The notes beneath the pieces were generated by a model, which was given only the letters and a program-made list of their open reading frames with translations, was not told the origin of the DNA and searched no databases. DNA of 5,364 nt from an uncultured Oscillospiraceae bacterium (GTDB lineage: Bacteria; Bacillota; Clostridia; Oscillospirales; Oscillospiraceae), in NCBI GenBank assembly GCA_934659445.1, contig CAKUHV010000104.1:1-5364 (forward strand). Reading direction: 5' to 3'. Made by a program: the position numbers and the translations under genes. Below are positions 1-5,364 of the stretch, piece by piece (positions within the stretch are counted from its first letter, which is position 1; each line of letters starts with the position of its first letter).

Positions 1-458
1 CCTTCACGGGGCTGGCGGCGCCCCACTGGGACTCCTATGCCCGGGGGATGATGATCGGCATCACTGGGGGGACCACAGACGCCCATGTGGCGCGGGCGGC
101 GCTGGAGGCCACGGCCTATCAGGTGAAGGATGTGCTGGACGCCATGGAGCGGGACAGCGGCGTAGCCATCACGGCCATGCGGTGCGACGGCGGCTCTGCC
201 GTGAACCGCTTTCTGATGCAGTTCCAGGCTGATCTGCTGGGGCTGCCGGTGGATGTGCCCAAGGTGCGGGACACCACGGCCCAGGGGGCGGCCTATATGG
301 CCGCGGTGGGTGTTGATGACTATGCGTCCCTCAAAGATTTTGAGGGCTTCTGGCAGCTGGAGCGGCGGTATGAGCCGCGGATGGGCCAGGACCAGCGCCA
401 GCTTCTGATGGAGCGCTGGCACCGGGCCGTAGACCGCTGCCGCGGCTGGGAGAAATGA
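1..458 (+). CDS. glpK: Glycerol kinase, C-terminal part (5' end outside window)
   Basis: Glycerol kinase phosphorylates glycerol with ATP to sn-glycerol 3-phosphate in the cytoplasm. The reading frame is open from base 3 with no start in view, giving 151 residues, roughly the last third of a family normally about 500 residues long. Visible features are FTGLAAPHWDSYARG at the left edge, the FGGY-type segment from GITGGTTDAHVARAALEATAYQ, and DGGSAVNRFLMQFQADLLG, which matches the conserved DGGxxxNxFLMQFQ block near the nucleotide site. TTAQGAAYMAA follows, and the end WHRAVDRCRGWEK resembles the WKKAVKRAxxWEE end of E. coli GlpK. The specific similarity to GlpK over its whole visible length makes another FGGY sugar kinase (xylulokinase, gluconokinase) unlikely. 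The frame ends in TGA just before a strong terminator, so it is the last gene of its transcript. Neighbours such as glpF or glpD cannot be judged, as the upstream side is cut off. Confidence 0.95.
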   Translation, partial: FTGLAAPHWDSYARGMMIGITGGTTDAHVARAALEATAYQVKDVLDAMERDSGVAITAMRCDGGSAVNRFLMQFQADLLGLPVDVPKVRDTTAQGAAYMAAVGVDDYASLKDFEGFWQLERRYEPRMGQDQRQLLMERWHRAVDRCRGWEK

Positions 459-464
459 CGACAC

Positions 465-506
465 AAAAAACACTGGGGCATCCCAAAGGATGCCCCAGTG
501 TTTTTT
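465..506. terminator. Bidirectional intrinsic terminator between glpK and the DUF1275 gene
   Basis: A perfect 19-bp inverted repeat (465-483 with 488-506) encloses a 4-base CAAA loop. The core is CACTGGGGCATCC. The outer six pairs are A:T, so either strand reads as a GC-rich hairpin running into a T-tract. It starts 6 bases after the glpK stop and lies 13 bases past the stop of the convergent minus-strand gene, so it should end transcription from both sides. Confidence 0.93.
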
Positions 507-519
507 GTTTGAGGTCGGT

Positions 520-1170
520 TCAGCGGAACATCAGCAGGAAGGCGGCCGACAGCGGGAGCAGGGCGACCAGGACGGTCCTTCCCGCTAGAAGGGGGGAGAG
601 CAGACCGCTGACGATGGCCCCCGCGATAAAGAACAGGATCAGGCCGAAGTATAACCTGGCCCGGTCCAGCGCGCCGGGCTCGTTGTCGGCCAGGTGGAAG
701 TAGAGCGCCTCCACTCCGCTGCGCAGGTTGCCGGTGCACATGGTGGTGGCGCAGGCGCAGCCCCGGAACTTCCGGAAGGTCTGTACCTGCATGGCGCTGA
801 TGAAGGCGATCATGCAGTTCACCAGGGGGTCAAGTCCGCCCTGGGGGATAAGAGCGGCTGCCGCCACGGCCAGACACTCCGCCAGCACCACGAACTGCCG
901 CCAGTGGAAGAACAGCCGGTCAGACCGGCGGTGAAAGGTCAGGGTAGCCAGCAGTCCAGCCGCATAAGAGGAGATGGGCAGCAGGTAGTAGGCGGCGCGC
1001 CGCCAGTGCCCCATGGCGCAGTTGATCCCCAACAGCACCAGATTCCCGGTCTCCGCCGTGGCGAATACCTGGCCCCGGTTGAGATAGGTATAGGCATCCA
1101 GGATGCCGCCGGTCAAAGCCAGAAGCAGGCCCAGAGGCAGGGCGTCTGACATGTGCGTTTCTTCCTTCAT
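520..1170 (-). CDS. DUF1275 / YoaK-like integral membrane protein
   Basis: The product is a 216-residue hydrophobic protein of the DUF1275 (YoaK-like) family; its biochemical function is not known to me and I assign none. The N-terminal block GGILDAYTYLNRGQVFATAETGNLVLLG (residues 21-48) carries the family hallmarks: an Asp in the first membrane helix region, then a TGN motif. A second TGN occurs at 146-148 (CATTMCTGNLRSG), suggesting an internal repeat. Hydrophobic stretches near residues 10-27, 60-78, 91-109, 114-130, 174-191 and 197-215 suggest about six spans, so it should sit in the cytoplasmic membrane. The start at 1170 has GAGGTG five bases upstream. An internal ATG at 1152 also has a fair site (GGAAG, 8-base gap) and would give a 210-residue protein, so the start is not settled. 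The gene follows pckA on the same strand, and no promoter of its own is visible. Confidence 0.88.
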   Translation of the reverse strand: MKEETHMSDALPLGLLLALTGGILDAYTYLNRGQVFATAETGNLVLLGINCAMGHWRRAAYYLLPISSYAAGLLATLTFHRRSDRLFFHWRQFVVLAECLAVAAAALIPQGGLDPLVNCMIAFISAMQVQTFRKFRGCACATTMCTGNLRSGVEALYFHLADNEPGALDRARLYFGLILFFIAGAIVSGLLSPLLAGRTVLVALLPLSAAFLLMFR

Positions 1171-1184
1171 ACAGGCACCTCGTT

Positions 1185-1213
1185 AAAAATGGGGCGCCCG
1201 GCCAGGGCGCCCC
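1185..1213 (-). terminator. Intrinsic terminator of pckA, abutting the next gene's RBS
   Basis: A perfect 9-bp GC stem (GGGGCGCCC at 1191-1199 with GGGCGCCCC at 1205-1213, 5-base loop) is followed on the minus strand by ATTTTTAA. It lies 19 bases past the pckA stop. The U-tract ends only about 14 bases before the DUF1275 start codon at 1170, next to the ribosome binding site at 1176-1181. Confidence 0.85.
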
Positions 1214-1232
1214 GTAAGATCGTGCAGAGGGA

Positions 1233-2840
<1,608 letters not shown>

Positions 2841-2872
2841 GCTGTAAGACCTCATTCCTTTCTTATTCGCAC

Positions 2873-2889
2873 GCCCTCCTGCGGGGGGC
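2873..2889 (-). other. Small GC hairpin in the pckA leader
   Basis: On the minus strand GCCCCCC pairs with GGAGGGC around a 3-base GCA loop, giving six G:C pairs and one C-A mismatch. It lies in the predicted 5' untranslated leader, between the promoter and the ribosome binding site. No U-tract follows, so it is not a terminator. A role in mRNA stability is possible but not shown. Confidence 0.45.
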
Positions 2890-2906
2890 ATACCATATCT
2901 GCCCGT

Positions 2907-2936
2907 ATCATACCACGAAAAGGCATGGGAAGTCAA
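2907..2936 (-). promoter_or_regulatory. Sigma-A-type promoter of pckA
   Basis: The minus strand reads TTGACT (2936-2931), an 18-base spacer, then TATGAT (2912-2907). The -10 box is preceded by TGG, an extended -10 element. Transcription should start near 2900, giving a leader of about 60 bases before the ATG at 2840. A 7-bp direct repeat, CATACCA on the plus strand (2889-2895 and 2909-2915), overlaps the -10 box and the expected start region. Confidence 0.85.
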
Positions 2937-2966
2937 TGTTATCCAGGGGAGAATGACGAGGCCGGG

Positions 2967-3839
2967 TCATGGCTCACGGGCGGCGGCCGTCCGGCGCAGG
3001 GCCCGGGCCAGAGCGGCAAATTCCGGGATGCCGAGGCGCTCTCCGCGGACATCCGGGGGCAGACCGCAGACCTTCAGGGCGGCGGCCGTTTCCTCTTTGG
3101 ACAGGCCGGTATTCAGGGCGGAGCTGAGGCTGTTGACCAGAGTCTTGCGCCGCTGGGCGAAGGCCGCCCGCACCACCCGGAAGAAGAACTCCCGGTCCTC
3201 CACCAAGTCGGGGGGCCGCTGAACCGTCATGCGCACCACGGCGGAGGTCACCTTGGGGGCGGGGAGAAAGCAGCTGGCGGGCACGTCAAAGAGGTACTCC
3301 GGCTTGGAGTAATACTGACACAACACCGAGAAAGCGCCGTAGTCCGCCGTGCCCGGCCCGGCGCAGATGCGCTGGGCTACCTCCTTTTGGATCATCACGG
3401 TGACACGGGCAAAGCGGCGGCACTCCAGCAGGCGGGTGATCACCGGGGTGGTGATGTTGTAGGGCAGATTGGCGCAGACCATGGGGGTCAGGCCAGGGAA
3501 CTCCCCGTCTACCACCCGGTCCAGGTCGAAGCGCATGATGTCCCCGGGAATGACGGTCACGTTGTCCCGGTCGGCCAGGGTCTCATCCAAAATGGGCAGC
3601 AGGGACTCGTCCAGCTCCACCGCGGTCACCCGGTCGGACAGAAGGGACAACTCCCGGGTCAGGGGGCCGATGCCGGGGCCGATCTCCAGCACTCCCGTGC
3701 CGGGGCCGGCCCCGGAGGCGGAGGCAATATCCCGGGGCACCCAGTCCCGGATGAGAAAGTTCTGTCCCATAGATCTGGAAAAATGAAAGCCGTGGCGGGC
3801 CAGCAGCGCTTTGATCTCGTTGATGTCGCAAAGGTTCAT
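2967..3839 (-). CDS. rsmA: 16S rRNA (adenine(1518)-N6/adenine(1519)-N6)-dimethyltransferase
   Basis: RsmA (KsgA) uses S-adenosylmethionine to dimethylate two adjacent adenines in the 3'-terminal hairpin of 16S rRNA during late 30S assembly. Its loss is the classic cause of kasugamycin resistance. The 290 residues fit the family (about 270-295). Visible motifs are SMGQNFL (23-29), the SAM-binding LEIGPGIGPLT (51-61), the acidic AVELD (73-77), PGD (98-100) and the catalytic NLPYNITTPVI (124-134). PAPKVTSAVVR (193-203) and the basic FAQRRKTL (227-234) belong to the C-terminal RNA-binding part. The start at 3839 is preceded by GAGGGG with a 9-base gap and lies about 25 bases below the expected transcription start. 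The longer frame to 3899 would begin within the -35 box and is rejected. No clear terminator separates the gene from the pckA promoter 30 bases further on, so some read-through into pckA is possible. Erm-type methylases are related, but the length and motifs favour RsmA. Confidence 0.96.
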   Translation of the reverse strand: MNLCDINEIKALLARHGFHFSRSMGQNFLIRDWVPRDIASASGAGPGTGVLEIGPGIGPLTRELSLLSDRVTAVELDESLLPILDETLADRDNVTVIPGDIMRFDLDRVVDGEFPGLTPMVCANLPYNITTPVITRLLECRRFARVTVMIQKEVAQRICAGPGTADYGAFSVLCQYYSKPEYLFDVPASCFLPAPKVTSAVVRMTVQRPPDLVEDREFFFRVVRAAFAQRRKTLVNSLSSALNTGLSKEETAAALKVCGLPPDVRGERLGIPEFAALARALRRTAAAREP

Positions 3840-3870
3840 AGCAGACGTCCCCTCTTTCGGTGGTGACTCT

Positions 3871-3899
3871 ATCATACGGGGAAACCACCTCTGCGTCAA
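3871..3899 (-). promoter_or_regulatory. Sigma-A-type promoter of rsmA
   Basis: The minus strand has TTGACG (3899-3894), a 17-base spacer and TATGAT (3876-3871), close to the sigma-A consensus. Transcription should begin near 3864, giving a short leader of about 25 bases. Two arms of a 6-bp inverted repeat, GGTGGT and ACCACC (3859-3864 and 3884-3889), flank the -10 box and could be an operator or chance. Confidence 0.85.
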
Positions 3900-3922
3900 G
3901 GATGGAAAAAATCTGCTGTGCG

Positions 3923-3947
3923 GGAACTTTTTTGCGCGGCGGGCGTC
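3923..3947 (+). promoter_or_regulatory. Candidate ECF-sigma promoter of the membrane-protein gene
   Basis: GGAAC (3923-3927) is followed by a run of six T and then CGTC (3944-3947), with exactly 16 bases between the two boxes. This AAC-N16/17-CGTC layout is that of promoters used by extracytoplasmic-function sigma factors of Bacillota (SigM/SigW/SigX-like). The expected start would be near 3953-3955, about 25 bases before the ATG at 3980. I see no sigma-A promoter on this strand in the 140-base gap. The match rests on pattern only. Confidence 0.6.
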
Positions 3948-3979
3948 TGTCAGGATAAACGGATAAAGGAGTGACTGCT

Positions 3980-4876
3980 ATGAAACGCCGCCTCGCGGCC
4001 GTCTTCGCTGTGTTTGCCCTGCTGCCCATGCTGATGAATACAGTCAGCGCGGATATGGGGCCGAAGCCCTCGGTCAACATTGAGATCACCGGCATTTCAG
4101 AGCCCTGTTGGGGCACCTTGCTGTCGGAGCGCCAGTCCACCGGGCCCTATACCTCTGTCAAGAACCATCCGGAGCGCAGGGAGGAGGAACGGAGCCGGGC
4201 GGGGGAATGGGCCTCGGCAGATGTCTGGGATGCCTTCTCCGCCTATGAGGCGGCCGAGCCGGATGGGTACTATTTCCTCAACTTCCTGGATGACTGCGCC
4301 GACGGACAGCTGAACTGGACCTACTACCCGCCCCAGCGGTTCAAGGTGGCCCTGTGGTTCCCGAAGGAGAACTCCATGGTGGTCACCGGCCCCTATGAGC
4401 GCTACGCCTTTGACAGCTACTACACCTTGGATCTGACCAACGTGCGCCCGGAGCAGAGCAGGGTCATCACCGGCCTGACCATGGAGCGCAGCTATGAAGC
4501 GGGCAAGGAGGCCGCCAGTCTGATTGTCCGGGTCGTCCTTACGGTGCTGATCGAGGTGGCGGCGGCCTGGCTGTTCCATCTGCGCAGCGCGGGGCAGCTG
4601 AAGCTGATCCTGTGGATGAACATCGCCACCCAACTGCTGCTCAACGGCTTCCTCAACTGGTACAGCTACGCCAACGGTACCCTGTTCCTCACCGCCCTGT
4701 TCCTGCTGGGGGAGGTGCTGGTGCTGGCCGTGGAGGGGACGGTATACAGCCGCCGTCTGCCCGCCCTGCATCAGGGGGATGCCCCCTGCCGCCCCTGGCT
4801 GTATGCCCTGTGCGCCAACGCCCTGTCCTGTGCCGCCGGACTGATCCTGGCCCACGTGATCCCCGGCGTGTTTTAA
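3980..4876 (+). CDS. Exported membrane protein of unknown function, DMGPKPSV type, four predicted spans
   Basis: I do not recognise a named family. The 298-residue product starts with a signal peptide (MKRR, a hydrophobic core at 5-20, likely cleavage after VSA at residue 24). The mature end is DMGPKPSVNIEITG, and I recall a similar motif in uncharacterised proteins of gut Clostridia, unchecked. Residues 25-175 form a mostly polar, probably extracytoplasmic region rich in Trp and Tyr, including WGTLLSERQSTGP, DGYYFLNFLDDC, LNWTYYPPQRFKVALWFP and YERYAFDSYYTLDL. Four hydrophobic segments follow at about 179-199, 206-224, 233-255 and 273-295, so the C-terminal third anchors it in the membrane. 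No catalytic motif or lipobox is seen. Cysteines at 43 and 106 could pair outside the cell. The start at 3980 has AAAGGAG with an 8-base gap; a GTG at 3971 overlaps that site and is rejected. It is divergent from rsmA and appears to be transcribed alone. The ECF-type promoter suggests a cell-envelope stress role, which is inference only. Confidence 0.85.
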   Translation: MKRRLAAVFAVFALLPMLMNTVSADMGPKPSVNIEITGISEPCWGTLLSERQSTGPYTSVKNHPERREEERSRAGEWASADVWDAFSAYEAAEPDGYYFLNFLDDCADGQLNWTYYPPQRFKVALWFPKENSMVVTGPYERYAFDSYYTLDLTNVRPEQSRVITGLTMERSYEAGKEAASLIVRVVLTVLIEVAAAWLFHLRSAGQLKLILWMNIATQLLLNGFLNWYSYANGTLFLTALFLLGEVLVLAVEGTVYSRRLPALHQGDAPCRPWLYALCANALSCAAGLILAHVIPGVF

Positions 4877-4895
4877 GCCGGACGCCCCAAAGCCC

Positions 4896-4931
4896 TTCCC
4901 TCCCCTCTGCCGCCGGGCAGGGGGGAGGGAA
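4896..4931. other. Strong hairpin after the membrane-protein gene (no U-tract)
   Basis: A 16-bp stem with one G-T pair (4896-4911 with 4916-4931, loop GCCG) begins 19 bases after the stop at 4876. Such a position suggests a transcript end. However, on the plus strand it is followed by AAAGAATTGG, not by T's, so it lacks the release tract of a standard intrinsic terminator. On the minus strand only GGGCTTTGG follows. It may stabilise a 3' end or act with Rho. Confidence 0.55.
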
Positions 4932-4961
4932 AAAGAATTGGGGGAAAAACAGAAAAAAGCC

Positions 4962-4989
4962 TTGACTACGGCGGAAAAGCTGGTATAAT
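4962..4989 (+). promoter_or_regulatory. Sigma-A-type promoter of the tRNA-Ser gene
   Basis: TTGACT (4962-4967), a 16-base spacer and a perfect TATAAT (4984-4989) preceded by TGG (extended -10). Upstream of the -35 box the DNA is A-rich (about 4944-4958), like an UP element. Transcription should start near 4996, leaving a leader of about 47 bases to be removed by RNase P. A 5-bp hairpin, GCCGG/CCGGC (5020-5034), lies in that leader. Confidence 0.88.
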
Positions 4990-5042
4990 ACATTTTGCTG
5001 TCCCGGTGACCAGGGCGGCGCCGGTCTGTCCGGCTTTCAGAT

Positions 5043-5134
5043 GCAGTAGTATCGAAGTGGTCATAACGAGCACGACTGGAAATCGTGTGGCCGTCAAAAG
5101 CGGCCCGAGAGTTCGAATCTCTCCTACTGCGCCA
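5043..5134 (+). tRNA. tRNA-Ser (anticodon GGA), CCA encoded
   Basis: The cloverleaf folds fully. The acceptor stem is GCAGTAG (5043-5049) with CTACTGC (5124-5130). The D-arm stem is TCG/CGA, and the anticodon stem CACGA/TCGTG holds loop CTGGAAA with anticodon GGA at 5078-5080. A long variable arm, GGCCG/CGGCC, marks a class II tRNA. The T-arm GAGAG-TTCGAAT-CTCTC follows, then discriminator G at 5131 and encoded CCA at 5132-5134. The long variable arm and discriminator G fit serine; GGA reads UCC and UCU codons. It is transcribed alone from its own promoter and is followed by a terminator. Confidence 0.97.
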
Positions 5135-5152
5135 TAAAGAGTTACCGGTATA

Positions 5153-5181
5153 GATGCGTCTGGCGCAAAGCCAGGCGCATC
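5153..5181 (+). other. 12-bp hairpin in the tRNA-Ser 3' trailer
   Basis: GATGCGTCTGGC (5153-5164) pairs with GCCAGGCGCATC (5170-5181) around a 5-base GCAAA loop, with a single G-T pair. It lies 18 bases after the tRNA CCA and 7 bases before the terminator stem. There is no T-tract after it, so it is not itself a terminator. It may shape 3' trailer processing or be a relic. Confidence 0.5.
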
Positions 5182-5188
5182 AACCGTT

Positions 5189-5221
5189 TCCGGGCTTTTT
5201 CGAGCCCGGATTTCTTCTTTT
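5189..5221 (+). terminator. Intrinsic terminator after tRNA-Ser
   Basis: An 8-bp stem TCCGGGCT (5189-5196) with AGCCCGGA (5203-5210), 6-base loop, followed by the T-rich tract TTTCTTCTTTT (5211-5221). This is the expected transcription end of the tRNA gene. Confidence 0.87.
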
Positions 5222-5236
5222 GAACCATAGATTTTT

Positions 5237-5364
5237 ATGGAGGTTTCGGAGCAACTGACCGGATTTGAACTGGAGGATCTCATGTCCTGGACAGTTTCCA
5301 ACCTCCAGCGCCCTTTTAGAGAGGACTTTTCTCTCGAAATAAGCGGCATCATCGCAGAAAAAGA
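5237..5364 (+). CDS. Possible 5' end of an unidentified gene (runs off the window)
   Basis: One plus-strand frame is open from a stop at 5228 to the window edge, while the other two plus frames close within about 35 bases. From the ATG at 5237 it would give 42 complete codons beginning MEVSEQLTGFELEDLMSW and continuing with RPFREDFSLEISGIIAEK, an acidic, protein-like composition. No ribosome binding site precedes 5237. A better start is the in-frame ATG at 5282, which has GGAGG at 5272-5276 with a 5-base gap. I recognise no domain and assign no function. No convincing promoter is seen between the tRNA terminator and either start. The codons are less GC-rich than in the other genes here. Chance openness over this length cannot be excluded. 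Confidence 0.4.
   Translation, partial: MEVSEQLTGFELEDLMSWTVSNLQRPFREDFSLEISGIIAEK

Noticed and set aside
2841..2936. N-terminal extension of PckA to an upstream ATG at 2936
   Set aside because: The extension covers the promoter and leader, has no similarity to PckA, and its start codon falls at the -35 box. The ATG at 2840 has a proper ribosome binding site and gives the normal family length.
2953..2970. ATGAC/GTCAT inverted repeat at the rsmA stop as a terminator
   Set aside because: The stem is only 5 bp with an 8-base loop and has no T-tract after it on the minus strand.
3840..3899. 20-residue N-terminal extension of RsmA to 3899
   Set aside because: It would start at the -35 box, ahead of the expected transcript. 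The start at 3839 has a GAGGGG site and family-typical length.
4097..4993. Minus-strand frame of 298 codons opposite the membrane-protein gene
   Set aside because: Low-complexity Gly/Gln/His-rich translation on the opposite strand of a gene with a good RBS, signal peptide and membrane spans. It also crosses the 3' hairpin and the tRNA promoter.
4966..5352. 128-codon minus-strand frame across the tRNA-Ser gene (contains GEIRTLGPLLTA)
   Set aside because: This is the familiar false protein produced by translating the antisense strand of a tRNA-Ser gene. It also overlaps the tRNA promoter and terminator.

Overview
This window looks like ordinary chromosome from a GC-rich member of the Clostridia (Bacillota). 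An Oscillospiraceae-type gut anaerobe is my best guess. The evidence is strong GGAGG-type ribosome binding sites, sigma-A-like promoters (TTGACN and TATRAT boxes), intrinsic terminators, an ATP-type PEP carboxykinase, a tRNA with encoded CCA, and a DMGPKPSV membrane protein of a kind I recall only from gut Clostridia. The taxonomy is inference; no marker in the window settles it.

Left part (1-1232): the 3' end of a glycerol kinase gene (+) converges on a small DUF1275/YoaK-like membrane protein gene (-). The two share a 19-bp perfect bidirectional terminator hairpin. The DUF1275 gene lies directly downstream of pckA, and the pckA terminator sits almost on its ribosome binding site.

Middle (1233-3899): pckA (ATP-dependent PEP carboxykinase) and rsmA/ksgA (16S rRNA dimethyladenosine transferase), both on the minus strand. 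Each has its own well-formed sigma-A-like promoter. These promoters place the true starts at 2840 and 3839, downstream of the longest possible open frames.

Right part (3900-5364): a divergent gene for an unrecognised exported protein with a signal peptide, an extracytoplasmic region and four predicted membrane spans. It appears to be driven by an ECF-sigma type promoter (GGAAC-N16-CGTC) rather than a sigma-A promoter. Next come a hairpin with no U-tract, a strong promoter, a class II tRNA-Ser(GGA) with encoded CCA, and two hairpins of which the second is a good intrinsic terminator. The window ends inside a possible new gene that I cannot identify, in DNA visibly less GC-rich than the rest.

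The genes are not one pathway. GlpK feeds glycerol into lower glycolysis and PckA links oxaloacetate to phosphoenolpyruvate, so both touch central carbon flow, but nothing here shows shared control. I see no defence system, CRISPR array, insertion sequence or other mobile element. The points most worth a second look are the ECF-type promoter with its unknown membrane protein, the terminator pressed against the DUF1275 start, and the partial open frame after the tRNA.
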